Origin: Asterella californica
Taxonomy: Eukaryota > Streptophyta > Marchantiopsida > Marchantiales > Aytoniaceae
Reading direction: 5' to 3'
DNA: 64,000 bases
Assembly (NCBI GenBank): GCA_036924285.1
Contig: JAYKYS010000001.1
Span: forward strand, 32,611,501 to 32,675,500
Under the pieces are notes generated by a model. The model had not been told where the DNA came from, searched no databases, and saw nothing but the letters and a program-made list of their open reading frames with translations. The position numbers and the translations under genes are program-made. This document shows positions 23,111 through 34,526 of this stretch, in pieces. Numbering within the stretch: the stretch's first letter is position 1; every line of letters begins with the position of its first letter.

Positions 23111-24211
23111 TTGAACTCTTCACTCACCCTTGGAAGTGATCTCTCTCTCAGACGATCTCGATTACGCTCGTGATTGGACGATACAGTCACGAATTGTACC
23201 GCTCTCGTCTCATCTTGACTTCAGATCCTAGCATAAACAGATCTATCGTCTAGTATTCTTGTCTCCATCCGAGTTGCTATGATGAAAGGTTGGTCGAGAA
23301 TGAGCGAGTATGATGTTGCTTCTCGAACAAAGAAGTTTTGCTCGATAGCAACATCACCTATGCGCACTTTAACGTATGGACAGGCTCCATACAAATCTCC
23401 TCTTGTGTTCTTGGCTGCTCTTATGACCCACCCATGCTCTGTGTTGATCGGTCACTTCTTCTTCTTGTACAACTCGTTCGACATGATGTTGATTTCTGAT
23501 CCATGATCAATTAGAGCAACCATTGGCTCATCCAAGTCTCCAATCCTCATCAATGTCTATGTCATAGCTCAAGCCCAGTGACTATGACTGTAATGATTTG
23601 AGCTTTGCTTCTCATCCTCTTCTTCATCCTCAAAATGCACCCTGCGCCTTCGATCTCTTTCTTCCTCTGAAGAATAAACATTGCACTTTGCAAGTTCTCT
23701 CTCCTAATACACAGACACTCTAGTATCCAAAGCATGCGATAAAACAGTCTCATCCGTAATATGTCGCTTCCGTTCGATGATGTTGATGATGACATCATGA
23801 AACTCATGCTTTGCAATGCATAAAACCTCCTTCAAGGTAAATTCCACCATAGAATGCACCTCCAAGACTCCTTTCAAGTCTGTTGATGCCTCAATGTCCG
23901 ATTGTAGTTTTTATGCAGCCAGCTTATCCTTCTCCTTCTGAGACTCCTTCACTATCTCTTTTGATGGAGAAGGAGCATCATCCATCGGTAGATCTTGAGC
24001 TCTTGCATCTCGAAGCTCTTGACGAACCTTCTCTACTCGAGTCTGTTTCTTGGTTGAAGTTCCTTCTCCCGCATCCTCTGAATCTCGCCTTCTCTTTGCT
24101 TCCAACAACGCGTGTTGATTCTTAGCGATGTAAGCATGTACATATAGAGCTTACAGTATCCTTCCATCCAGTATCTCTTCTGATCGTAGCAGATGTCCTC
24201 AGCAATGTCTC
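23104..24211 (-). pseudogene. C-terminal gag and protease of element C, decayed
   Basis: Starts at the D insertion and continues the gag frame (RDTGWKDTVS, matching RVTGWKDLVD in B). It then has the linker with a KRRRDSEDAGEGTSTKKQ block (24108-23911) and the aspartic protease around 23505 reading ALIDHGSEINIMS. The zero frame ends two codons after GGATTTT near 23100. Stops are scattered. The protease motif has His where retroviral proteases have Ser or Thr, as in B and D. Confidence 0.65.
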
Positions 24212-24215
24212 ACGT
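24212..24215. repeat. Target duplication ACGT, left of D
   Basis: ACGT here and at 33168-33171. Joining the flanks restores the gag reading of element C across the junction. Confidence 0.85.
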
Positions 24216-25530
24216 TGTCGAGTTGAGAGTTTTCCTGAGAAGGGCGGAACCTTCTGCTGTGATAGATCTTGAAGGTTGTGTTCGGTCTACTCAGAGAAGC
24301 GTTGGGCTTCAGGCTATGGTTGCTTACTATAGAGGAAGGCTTCAGATCAAAAGGGAACACTATAAACACTCACTCAGGTCGAATGGACCCTCCAGTATGT
24401 TCAGGAAGTGAAAGTCAGGTCAGACTAGCAGTAATAAGATCAGACAGCGAACTTTAACAGTTCAGAATCAGAAACATACGATGGTTCAGACTTCAGAACT
24501 CCTCCTACATGTAAGTGAGGCCCTACTGACCATACACACGAAGTTTCAGCTTGAGATCAAATCAGAGTGTCGAGATATGGACAGAAATGTTCCGAGCAGA
24601 GAAATTACGGCAATTTCTGGTACCCAGACAGCTATTTCGACCTAGAACAGAGAATTGACTCGATCACTTCCGAAGATTCTTACAGGATTTGCAGTACACA
24701 ACTTGCTGAACACTCCTGTGGAGTTGGGCCTCCTGATTGTACATAGAACTCCAGATCTCGCTCTCTGAAGTTGATGTTCTAGATTGAGAGCTTTTCGGAC
24801 CCCATCTACTTCAGCGGTCACCTCGAATTACTCAGTCACTCAATCAACATGAAAATTTGGGGACAGTCGTAGCCCTACTGGCAGTGAACGTGACCACGAA
24901 GGTTTGAAGTGATTTTCTCAAATCTACTGCGATTGACTCCAAAATCAACAGAAGTGCTGCAATTCTGGCACAAATCAAACTTCAATCAGCCATAACTCCT
25001 TCTTTATTGCTCCAAATCGATCAAAAATTTCGCTGACAGTGCTTGGCACGACGAACCCTATCTCCCTGTGCTCTCAGATTTCGAAGTCCTCTCTCCAAAT
25101 GCTCGAACTCCTCTTAAGACCCCTATTACTAAGTTTAGCAGTACACAAAGACAAAATTGGACCAATGGGAGTTCATAGCTTCACTCCCCTGTCCTTTTGT
25201 GTCCCAAACCACGTGGTGACTTAATTTTGCACATAGGCTACCACGTCAAGCCCCTAAAATGCCAGCGTAACCCCTAAACTACATGCGAAGACATGTAAAA
25301 TGACACGTAATCCCGAAAGATAACCTAACCTCGCTAGGAAGCATGCATGGGCGACATGTAATTACAACCCATGAGCTTAACTCTATCAATGTGGTAATCA
25401 ACCTACTAAGACTCAAAATATATAACATCCTTCAGTGTCGACTTCTCTGAGGTTCTAACTTCGCTCAAAGATACTAACGCCTGACAGAGAGGTGAATTAT
25501 TTACAATGTAAAACGACTCACATCACGACA
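24216..25530 (-). mobile_element. 3' LTR of D
   Basis: 1,315 bp; plus-strand ends are TGTCGAGTTG and CATCACGACA. A near-identical copy is at 31821-33167. It has no 157-bp array, unlike the A and C LTRs. Related LTRs: E at 61739 and H at 15973. Confidence 0.9.
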
Positions 25531-25547
25531 TCCACCCCCTCCAAACC
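25531..25547 (-). promoter_or_regulatory. Polypurine tract of D
   Basis: GGTTTGGAGGGGGTGGA on the minus strand, touching the LTR start at 25530. Confidence 0.85.
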
Positions 25548-25576
25548 TGCACATCCTCCGACATGTGTCAACCTCT

Positions 25577-26700
25577 TCAGTCTTCTGTTTGTTCTTCTTC
25601 ATTGTCATTCTCCTCCGCCTCAGCCTCTTCAGTTGCTGGGGCGTCTTCATCTCTTGGCATCCTCTGCTCAGACTCCAGAAAATTGAACAAATCTACTGAT
25701 CCTCCACGTTGTTTGAACAACTTCACTTGCTTGCCGACCACAGATAGTTTCAAAGGAGTACCATTTAGCTCTCGTAAACTATAAGTGGCATTCTCATACA
25801 CATCTAACACAACATAAGGCCCAAACCATCTTCGCGAGAACTTACGAAGTGTAGAATGCTGGTTCTCCAGCGTGCTATCATACACCAGAACCCAATCACC
25901 AACACGTATTGGCTTCGGTCGTAGTCGGTGAGTCTTGTCGAAACGCTCTTTGTTTCTGACTCGAGCCACCTTCAGCTTCTCTTGCGCCTAGCAAGATCCT
26001 CCTCCCTTCGCTCCAACTGCCTAGTTCGTAAAGCAAGGAGTGAAGTATGATCTATATCATCTTCCCATGGTAGCGTAGCCCACGTAGGAAAGTCCTTCTA
26101 CAGCAGGCATGATCGGTTTCTATCCCAACATAAGCTCAACTGGCATATAGTCAGTCGTGGTACAGTGTGTAGTTCTATAAGCCCATAAAGCAAATGGAAG
26201 TAGTCTCGGCCATTCTCTAGGGCTACCATCACATGCTTTTACCAAAGCGTGAACAATAGAAGGGTGTCCTCGTTCACTCTTACCAATCCCTTCTGGATTC
26301 ATGGCAGTAGTAAGTCGAAGCTTTACTCCATAACGAGCAAAGAACTCCTTCGCTTCGGCACCTCTCAGCTCGCCCCTATCTGCTCGTAATCTTCCAACAG
26401 ATCCATAACGACATATAATATCTTCCAGCACGAATCTACATATGTTATCTGTAGTCTTCGTTCGTAGTGCTCGCCCCTCCACGTAGTTGGAGAGATCTTC
26501 CCGAGCTAACACCAAGTAGCGCATCCCCCACAGTCCCAGTGGCATCATCACAAGATCAAGGACCCACGAAAAATGAATACTAGGTGGGTAGGTAGGTACA
26601 AGTCCATCTCTGTAGCGAACCTTGGAGTAGAACTGACAGTGCAGACACGACCCAATAAAATCCACTACGTCTTGATACAAACCCTTCCACTAGTATCGCT
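25577..26700 (-). pseudogene. Integrase of D
   Basis: Catalytic core and C-terminus of a retroviral-type integrase. 26680-26120 gives LYQDVVDFIGSCLHCQ (second half of the HHCC finger), then DLVMMPLGLWGMRYL, LRADRGELRG and GKSERGHPS, which supply the D, D and E of the active site. A TAG at about 26118 replaces the Gln seen in B (LGQKP). The second piece (25969-25577) has the GPY block RRWFGPYVVLDVYENATYSL and an acidic tail. No chromodomain and no env gene: about 30 bp later comes the polypurine tract. Confidence 0.8.
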
Positions 26701-26703
26701 CCT

Positions 26704-27291
26704 TTATCTTCGTGTACGTAGCCCAGACTCCACGGTGTCCAGCCCACAAGGTGTCATGAAACTCTTCAGCAGATTCAACTTTGTCGGTTGATCATCCACC
26801 ACTCTAGCCAGCATCCCATCTCTTCTCTTCGGACGTTTCCACAGATAACCTTCACGTAGAAGGTAACCGTACGCTTTTCTTCTAATCTCCTTAAACTCTA
26901 CATCACTCCAACCCTCTCGTCTGCATAATAAACTCAGATAGAATCTGATGTCACGGAACCTTTCTGTGTAGAACTCCTCGTAGAACGGTAGTGGTTCCAA
27001 GTCTGAAGTCTGCTGACCAACTTGGCACCAAACGTCTCTCTTCTCTTCATCTTCAACTTCTGCAAACATCTCTTCTTCATCTGTATAACGAGCTCTAGAT
27101 AACATGTCTACAACAAGATTATCCTTTCCTGCTATATGCTTCAGCTCAGGGTTCATACTCCGGATATAAGCAATCCATCGTAGCATTGCTATGTCTGGAG
27201 TATTATAGTTTGCTATCATTCCTAACAAAGGCAAACAGTCTGTTTCTAGTATCACACGAGCTCCTATCAAGAACTCTCGATCTACCTTCAT
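26704..27291 (-). pseudogene. RNase H C-terminal half and linker of D
   Basis: Continues the RT-RNase H polyprotein after a TGA at 27307 that stands where B has Trp (RELWGT). It contains VILETDCLPLLGM and VDMLSRARY, two of the RNase H acidic motifs, and the basic connection to integrase (YGYLLREGYLWKRPKRRDG). Near 26770 the frame slips, so the first half of the integrase zinc finger reads out of phase. Confidence 0.7.
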
Positions 27292-27306
27292 AGCAGTAAC
27301 AGCTCC

Positions 27307-28536
27307 TCACAACTCACGCTTCACCTGAGGATAGTTACGTTGTCTATTTGTTAAGATCCGTGCTCCAAATCTAGAAACAAACCGCACACCATCTGCATCT
27401 TCTTGACCAACTGCCCATCCAATCGTCTTTGGACTCGTATCAACAGTTAGTACCACAGATCTCCCGCTCTCGTAGCTAAGCCTCCTTAGTATAGATGGAG
27501 ACTTCAGAATCTCCTTCAGCTGCTCCATCGTCTCGTGATGTTCTCGCTGCCAAGTAAACCTCTTCCCTTTTTTCAAAAGCGCATACAGAGGCTCGGCAAT
27601 ATGTGCATAATGAGGAATACTCACACGAAAGAACACACAAGCTCCTAAGAATCGTCGAACCTCAGTGATGTTGGTATAGTCTGCTATCCTTGCTATAGCA
27701 TCTACCTTCTCTGGGTTCGGCCGTCTCCCAAAAGTACCGCATAAGTGACCCACCACCACGATCTCTGACATTCCAAAACGAGATTTGGTACTTGACAGAG
27801 TGAGGTGTATCTCTTCCAAGCACATCAAAATCTTCTCCACATCTCGGATGTGGTCTGCAACAAACTTCATGCAACCATCAGCAGTTATAGTTTCGTCCTT
27901 GTCCTCCACCGGACAGCCTTTCATGGGGATATCATCAAGAAATGGGATAGTAACCTCGGGTACAAACTCTCGTAACACCTTATGCATCACATTTTGCATA
28001 TGAGCTACTGAGTTTGTCGCACCCGGAGGAAGAGTACACATCCGCATCAACCCCAAAGGTGTACGCATGGTAGTCAAGTCTCTATTCTCCAAAGCAAGCT
28101 GAAACTGATCGTAACCTGAAAACAGATCTTCAATAGAATAGATAGATCTTCCAGCAAATGCCTCGGCTACTTCATCCACCGCAGATCCTGTCCCAACGTT
28201 TCGAATCGTGATGTTGTTGACAGACTGCAAGTCTTGGATGAAGCGTAAGGCTCTTGTCTTCTTAGGTACTGTGAACCATCGGCTAGAGTACGGAGCCATA
28301 GATGGTTCAAGAATACCCATCCGCATCCTCTCTTTCAGTAACTCAATAACCTTCGGTAGCAAGGCACGAGGGACTGGAATCGGCTTCAAGTCCCAAGGTA
28401 CGTGAGGAATAGTGAAGATAACCATCGGAGCTATCACACTAGGATCCACACAACCAATCTCTCCAGCTGAGAAAGAAAATGCCTTACCATGGCTAACTAT
28501 TATCTGCTCAAAAGCTCGTTTCTCCACTTCAGTCAA
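27307..28536 (-). CDS. Reverse transcriptase and RNase H start of D
   Basis: A 409-codon open stretch. RT motifs in order: PYSSRWFTVPKKTRALRFIQ, SIYSIEDLFSGYDQFQ, MRTPLGLMRMCTLPPGATNSV and the catalytic box FLDDIPMKG (27930-27960), where Ty3 has YLDD. RNase H begins VVLTVDTSPKTIGWAVG. It is part of the -1 frame polyprotein that continues from the frameshift site at 29229, with TAG stops at 28648 and about 28556 upstream, both at Gln positions in B. Confidence 0.8.
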   Translation of the reverse strand: MTEVEKRAFEQIIVSHGKAFSFSAGEIGCVDPSVIAPMVIFTIPHVPWDLKPIPVPRALLPKVIELLKERMRMGILEPSMAPYSSRWFTVPKKTRALRFIQDLQSVNNITIRNVGTGSAVDEVAEAFAGRSIYSIEDLFSGYDQFQLALENRDLTTMRTPLGLMRMCTLPPGATNSVAHMQNVMHKVLREFVPEVTIPFLDDIPMKGCPVEDKDETITADGCMKFVADHIRDVEKILMCLEEIHLTLSSTKSRFGMSEIVVVGHLCGTFGRRPNPEKVDAIARIADYTNITEVRRFLGACVFFRVSIPHYAHIAEPLYALLKKGKRFTWQREHHETMEQLKEILKSPSILRRLSYESGRSVVLTVDTSPKTIGWAVGQEDADGVRFVSRFGARILTNRQRNYPQVKREL

Positions 28537-29228
28537 GAAGCCACCCCCTCCTATCTAGAGTTGCTCGAGAGTCTCTTCAGTAAACTCGTGTCCTATCTGT
28601 TTAGGATCTCTCAGTACAGGCTCAGTGGCCGCTAACTCCATCTGCTGCTATGAATCAACAGGTAACTGGGTCGCCACTGGTTTCACCTTCTTCGCTACAG
28701 TTTTGTATTTGGTGTGAACCTCTGCTTCTTCACGAGAGCCACACCAGCAGATTGCATCTTTCCATCCACTCTCCAGTCTCGGATGAGGACGAGATTGTAA
28801 GCACGAGACAACCTCCTCATAGACTTTACGAGAGTGGATAGGGATCACCACCCTTCCTCCCATCTGCTCCATCAACCTATCTACATCATCCAGCCAACGA
28901 ACAAAAGACTGTACACCTACAAACTCCTCGTAAACACCAAAAATCATCTCATCTTCCTTCAGAACTCCTATACAGTGCAGATTTGCTGCACATCTCTCCA
29001 TCAGTCTTCTACTCTTCTCAGTCAAATCCTCTACCCGTGTGAACTCACTCCAATCATCAGAACTGAAAGTCATCAAACCAGATTTCCAACTATGTACAGT
29101 GTAGCAGTTTTCAGAATCTTGAGCAACCTCTTCGTTAGCCTCCTGTGATCCCACAGGCTGCTCAAGCGGGATCATAGTAACAGCAGATCCATCACTCTTG
29201 GTATCTCGTCCTACAAGAGTGGTTTCAG
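28537..29228 (-). pseudogene. Pre-RT segment of D (unnamed conserved region)
   Basis: The -1 frame after the GGGTTTT heptamer reads FSETTLVGRDTKSDG, then about 150 residues with EFTRVEDLTEKSRR, IFGVYEEFVGVQSFVRWLDD, GGRVVIPIHSRKVYEE and WCGSREEAEVHTKY before the RT. The same segment is in B and, decayed, in C. I know no domain name for it. TAG at 28648 interrupts it (Gln in B). Confidence 0.65.
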
Positions 29229-29843
29229 AAAACCCTTGCTCCTACAGATAGGAGAATCTCTCAAAGTTTGTCTGTTTCGTTCGTGGTTTGTACGAACGGT
29301 CAGAAACTGCACAGAACTTCTATCATCTGGACTACGGATCCTAGCATAGTGAGATCCATCATCCATCACCTTCCTCTCCATTTTGACTGCCGTGATATAA
29401 GGCTGACCAAGAATCACTGGATATGAAGCAGAAGACTACACGAAGAAGTGCTGATCTACTTCCACATCACCTAGCTTCACCCTCACGTTAGGACAAGCGC
29501 CGTATAACTCACCCTTCTGGTTGTTTGCCGCTCGTAGCATCCAACCATGGTTCAGTTCGATAGGTCATTGACCTCTTTCGTACACCTCCCGTGACATGAT
29601 GTTGATCTCTGAACCGTGATCAACCAAAGCAGCAACCGGTTCTAAACTTCCAAGGCGAACTTGTGTAGCAGTCGTAGCACGAGCCCAGTGTCTCTTTCTG
29701 AAGTCGCTATCAGTAGCTGGACTCTCGTCGCCAGCTTCTTCATCATCAAACTCAGCAGTGTTGGTACCAGCAACCAACGCTTCTTGCTGATACTCTGTAT
29801 CATCAGCCTCTTGAAAATGCACCTTCCCGAATTCCTGCATCAT
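29211..29843 (-). pseudogene. Aspartic protease of D
   Basis: Gag-pol maturation protease. Active-site block ALVDHGSEINIMS (near 29620), followed by GWMLRAANNQKG, DVEVDQHFFV and VILGQPYITAVKMERK, typical flap and C-terminal features. DHGS replaces the usual D-S/T-G. Stops near 29565 (after ERGQ) and 29439 break the frame. Confidence 0.7.
29229..29235 (-). promoter_or_regulatory. -1 ribosomal frameshift heptamer in D
   Basis: The zero frame reads AAG GGT TTT CTG. G-GGT-TTT is a textbook X-XXY-YYZ slippery site. The protease frame stops five codons later (29211), and the -1 frame reads on without a stop into the pre-RT segment. The same heptamer stands at the same place in B. Confidence 0.65.
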
Positions 29844-29989
29844 TAACAGAAGCTCCTACCATCTCTATCATCTGGCTTTCTACTTGTTCAGACATCACCT
29901 GTCTTTCCGCTTGATGATGTCGATGATCAGCTCGTGAAACTCCCTCTTCGCACTATCAAGAACTTCCCGAAGAGAAAACTCGATTCGTG

Positions 29990-31751
29990 CGTCAAGTATT
30001 CTTTGCTCCAAGATGCCCTTGAGATCAGTAGAAGTTTCTATGTCAGCCGCCAACTTGTAAGCTGGTCCCTTCCCCTTCTCTTGGGCAGTAAACCGTCTTC
30101 CAACAATCGCTGGGATCTCTGCACGTCCTCCATAGGACTTGGTGCAGATGGAGGAGTTGTAGAAGTAGACGGGATGTCCTCAGGAAGAGCCGCTCGTCTC
30201 CTCGTGACTCTCCGTCTATCTCCAGTCTCCTCTGGAGCTCCAGTATCTAGTTCAGAGGCTTCTCGCCGCCTCTTCTCCTCCACAGAAGCATCCTGCCAGT
30301 GAACGTGTCTATCCACGTCCAAGAATACTTTGATAGACGCAGCATCAACAGGATCTCCTCACCCTGTGACCCTATGGATAGTTTCTGCTCCTCTCTTCAG
30401 TATTTCAGAAGGTACTTGAGCAGTTTTCTTCTCAGCAGTCCTATCTAACAACGTAAGACTAGAAGAAACTTCAATATGACCGGCATATACATCAGGATTT
30501 ACCGATGGTGCCATCAATGCATGTACAGTTGCAACAGCTGTAATCTGAGGTAGACTCCTCATGCCTCCTCGTCCAAACTGCGTGCTTAGCGGCTCTCCAG
30601 TAGAAGAAATGTGCAGCCTACCGTTCTGGTAGCGAACCACACCATCTCACAGAGCAGCCGTGAGCTCTTGACAGTCCCCTCGGAAATGATCTTGACTGTC
30701 ACACCAGATACATCTACGAACAGGAGCACTTCTTGGACGTGCAGCAGCAGGCACCGGCGGCTGCTCTCTCTGCAATCCAGCTAGCTCCACCTTCAGTTCT
30801 CTCATCTGCCGAATCAAGTCTTCGATCTGGTTCTACTGTCCATGGTTCTCCGCAGGTCTCTGAATCGGTGCCCTTTGTGCTGGAACTGACACAACTGGCA
30901 TCAAAGGAACTGCAGCCGGGACAACAGGTCTAGGAGCTGGAGCAAGAGCCGGAGGTTGCTGTACTTGAGGAGCAGTGCGAGGTTGAGTGGTCACTTCTGC
31001 AAGCGGACGTCCTCCCACAGCCACTCTTCTCCTCCTCTGCCTCGTTAGTACAGCAACAGCGTCCTCGACTCTTCCCCAATCAGTAGTAACTCCTCCTTCA
31101 GCAGATCGATCGGCCAACATAAAGCACAACCGATCTGCCGTAGCATCATCGGTAGCTTGCAGGAAAAGCTCGGTTTTTTGAGCATCTAAGGTTATCCTCT
31201 CAAGAGTTGAGAGTTGTCGGTATCTCCGATCAAACTCTCTCAGCATCTCATTCAGGCTCATCATACGACCAGGTTGTTGCTCAACCCAGTCTAAGAACGT
31301 CCTCCTAGTAACTCTCTCCGAATCTTCTTCGAGAAACTCCTCTCGAAGAGATCGCTCGAAACTCATCCAGACACCTAGATTTCTTCTTTGTACATCCTTA
31401 ACTTGGTCCCGCAACTCAGGAATGACAGCTAACTCGAAACTGGTTATCATCTCTATATCAGTGACTCTAACCAGTTCCATCTCTCCTCTGTATTCATGCA
31501 GATATCTAGAAATATCTCTACCTTCGAATACTGCATCTATTCACAATTGCTTGCAAAGCCTTGGTAGACTTCAACTCACCCCCTCCAATGATCGGATGTT
31601 GTTGGACCAGGGCCGCAAGTGTCTTCAGAATCTCAGCCGTATCCAGACCAGGTGCAGACGTCGCTGTAGCCGCTGGTGCTACAGAAGGAGCTGCAGTAGA
31701 CGTAGATGTAGCAGGCGTAGAAGTAGCAGCAGCAGCACTCTTGCGATCCAT
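29990..31751 (-). pseudogene. gag: gag of D
   Basis: Starts MDRKSAAAATS at 31751, about 50 bp inside the primer site. It has an Ala/Ser/Thr/Pro-rich N-terminus, then LKTLAALVQQHPII and, after a 1-bp deletion near 31525, the capsid region (ELVRVTDIEMITSFELAVIPELRDQV, to 30833). After TAG near 30831 comes the zinc knuckle RRCIWCDSQDHFRGDC (about 30700), then TGA near 30641 (Arg in B) and TGA near 30357 (Trp in B). A basic, acidic-tailed linker leads to the protease. Length and order match B. Confidence 0.75.
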
Positions 31752-31800
31752 CTCTTCTCCTTGTAGTGAACTCAACCTTCTCAATCAATCACCCCAAGAG

Positions 31801-31818
31801 CTCTCAGTGGAAGCACCA
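31801..31818 (-). promoter_or_regulatory. Primer-binding site of D, tRNA-Thr-like
   Basis: Minus-strand TGGTGCTTCCACTGAGAG, two bases from the LTR. It begins TGG as required for a CCA-ended tRNA. Its complement fits a tRNA with acceptor GCUUCCA; plant tRNA-Thr is my best match from memory. Confidence 0.55.
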
Positions 31819-31820
31819 GA

Positions 31821-33167
31821 TGTCGAGTTGAGAGTTTTCTTGGGAAGGGCGGAACCTTCTGGCTGGGTTTAGGAGATAGGGTTTAGCTAAACCCTGTGAT
31901 AGATCTTGAAGGCTGTGTTCGGTCTACTCAGGGAAGCGTTGGGCTTCAAGCTATGGTTGCTTACTACAGAGGAAGGCTTCAGATCAAAAGGGAACACTAT
32001 AAACACTCACTCAGGTCGAATGGACCCTCCAGTATGTTCAGGAAGTGAAAGTCAGGTCAGACTAGCAGTAATAAGATCAGACAGCGAACTTTAACAGTTC
32101 AGAATCAGAAACATACGATGGTTCAGACTTCAGAACTCCTCCTACATGTAAGTGAGGCCCTACTGACCATACACACGAAGTTTCAGCTTGAGATCAAATC
32201 AGAGTGTCGAGATATGGACAGAAATGTTCCGAGCAGAGAAATTACGGCAATTTCTGGTACCCAGACAGCTATTTCGACCTAGAACAGAGAATTGACTCGA
32301 TCACTTTCGAAGATTCTTACAGGATTTGCAGTACACAACTTGCTGAACACTCCTGTGAAGTTGGGCCTCCTGATTGTACATAGAACTCCAGATCTCGCTC
32401 TCTGAAGTTGATGTTCTAGATTGAGAGCTTTTCGGACCCCATCTACTTCAGCGGTCGCCTCGAATTACTCAGTCACTCAATCAACATGAAAATTTGGGGA
32501 CTGTCGTAGCCCTACTGGCAGTGAACGTGACCACGAAGGTTTGAAGTGATTTTCTCAAATCTACTGCGATTGACCCCAAAATCAACAGAAGTGCTGCAAT
32601 TCTGGCACAAATCAAACTTCAATCAGCCATAACTCCTTCTTTATTGCTCCAAATCGATCAAAAAGTTCGCTGACAGTGCTTGGCACGACGAACCCTATCT
32701 CCCTGTGCTCTCAGATTTCGAAGTCCTCTCTCCAAATGCTCGAACTCCTCTTAAGACCCCTATTACTAAGTTTAGCAGTACACAAAGATAAAATTGGACC
32801 AATGGGAGTTCATAGCTTCACTCCCCTGTCCTTTTGTGTCCCAAACCACGTGGTGACTTAATTTTGCACATAGGCTACCACGTCAAGCCCCTAAAATGCC
32901 AGCGTAACCCCTAAACTACATGCGAAGACATGTAAAACGACACGTAATCCCGAAAGATAACCTAACCTCGCTAGGAAGCATGCATGGGCGAAATGTAATT
33001 ACAACCCATGAGCTTAACTCTATCAATATGGTAATCAACCTACTAAGACTCAAAATATATAACATCCTCCAGTGTCGACTTCCCTGAGGTTCTAACTTCG
33101 CTCAAAGATACTAACGTCTGACAGAGAGATGAATTATTTACAATGTAAAATGATTCACATCACGACA
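31821..33167 (-). mobile_element. 5' LTR of D
   Basis: 1,347 bp, direct copy of the 3' LTR with about 20 substitutions and a 31-bp telomere-like insertion (31866-31896). Followed by ACGT (33168-33171). Confidence 0.9.
31866..31896. repeat. 31-bp telomere-like insertion in the D 5' LTR
   Basis: Absent from the 3' LTR and from the B LTR. It contains TAGGGTTTAG and CTAAACCC, forms of the plant telomere unit TTTAGGG, in part as an 18-bp palindrome AGGGTTTAGCTAAACCCT. It is bounded by CTG on both sides. Confidence 0.7.
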
Positions 33168-33171
33168 ACGT

Positions 33172-34313
33172 GCCATCTTTCCTTTCTATTTCATGGGGAT
33201 GACAAATGATCACAATCCACTCATCTCAACACGCTCGTTAAAACTCCTCTCAGCTTGATCCTCAACCCTTGTGCCATAGGTTCCAGCCTCCATGATTGCA
33301 ACTGCTTGCGCTGATAAGTGATCCTCAATCAACTTCTTCAACCTTCCTCTACCAAAGTTGATCTGAAGAAGTGCACCGGTATCTCTCAGCTCTATCTTCC
33401 CATCTTTTTAGAAGATCACCCCTTGTTGTAAGATATAAGTGAACTCCTTGCAATCTCTGCATGGATGATCGGTACCATCGCACCAGATACATCGTTGGAT
33501 CCAGCCTTGCTTCTTAAACGGCTTTGCTCCGCTTGTAGACCGCTTCTCTTCCAATCTTGTGAGCTTGATCTATAGATCTCGCATTCCACGCATGATCTCC
33601 TCAAGGTTTGAATCATCCTTCTTCGGAGATACTACATATGCTTGGACAATTGGAACAACTAGTACTATCTGTCTAGCAACAGGAACCACTGGTCAGACTA
33701 TAGGAACATGTGCTACAGCAGTCGATGTTGGTGCCGGTCTCCTAACAAGAACCTTCGCTCGTCTTCGCTCTCTCTTGGTAAGCAGGCCAATTGCTTCTTC
33801 AACTTTCTTCCAATTACTGATCAACCCATCGTCTTCTTCTCGATCCTCCAGAAGTACCTCCAGCTTCTCTTGCAACTTCTCATCTGCAGCCCGAAGAAAT
33901 GACTCTATCTTGTTGGACTACAACGTTAATTTTTCCATCCTAGTCAGCCGAGAAAACTGTTTTTCAAACTCCATGAGTAACTCAATAGCTTGTAAACTCT
34001 TCCTCGGTTGCTCAACCCACTCCAAAAGTAACTTCTTGGTGATCCGACCAGAGTCCTCCAAGAAGTATTCATCCATCAAGACACGAGCAAACGTCTCCCA
34101 ATCCTTGTCAAAATGTTTCGTTAGCATCTTGACATGATCTCTAATCTCTGGAGCTGATGACAACTCAAACGTCTCAATCATCTCATCTTCTGATACTCGA
34201 TTCAGTTCCATCTCCTTCACATAATACCTCAGATATCTTGAGACATCTCTCTCATCGAATTGATCAATCTTGCTGACCACCGCTTGGAGTGCCTTTGTTG
34301 TCAAAGCTTCCTT
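33172..34313 (-). pseudogene. gag: gag of element C, N-terminal part
   Basis: Begins near TTKALQAVVSKIDQFDERDVSRYLRYY and runs in one frame through EMIETFELSSAPEIRDHVKMLTKHF, LLMEFEKQFSRLTRMEKLTL, a basic Pro/Val-rich stretch and the CCHC knuckle CIWCDGTDHPCRDC (about 33500) until D interrupts it. In-frame stops occur at 33916, 33693 and elsewhere. It is closest to the gag of A and A', supporting common descent of C and the gag-only elements. Confidence 0.75.
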
Positions 34314-34505
34314 CGTTCATCAAACTGTTGCTGCCATAAGAACATTATGAAAGCTTGAAACATCGATGCAGTCGCTGGATCCAACTGCAGCTTCGGCAAT
34401 CCATCCGAACCACTAGCTCCGTTCTCATCATCGTTCTCGTCCCCACTCATGATTATCAATCTCCTCTTCAGAGTTCAAACACAGAAGAAATCTGCACCCC
34501 AGATT

Positions 34506-34523
34506 TTCACGTCGAGTTCACCA
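34506..34523 (-). promoter_or_regulatory. Primer-binding site of C, tRNA-Trp type
   Basis: Identical 18-mer to those of A and A', three bases inside the LTR. Confidence 0.7.
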
Positions 34524-34526
34524 CCG

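Larger units (their letters stand above)
24216..33167 (-). mobile_element. Element D: full-length Ty3/gypsy retrotransposon nested in C
   Basis: Two LTRs in direct orientation (24216-25530 and 31821-33167), tRNA-Thr-like primer site (31801-31818), gag, protease, RT, RNase H, integrase and polypurine tract (25531-25547), with a 4-bp duplication ACGT. By eye the LTRs differ at about 20 sites in 1.3 kb plus one 31-bp insertion, so the insertion is fairly young. The coding region still has several premature stops and shifts, so the copy is probably dead. Confidence 0.9.
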
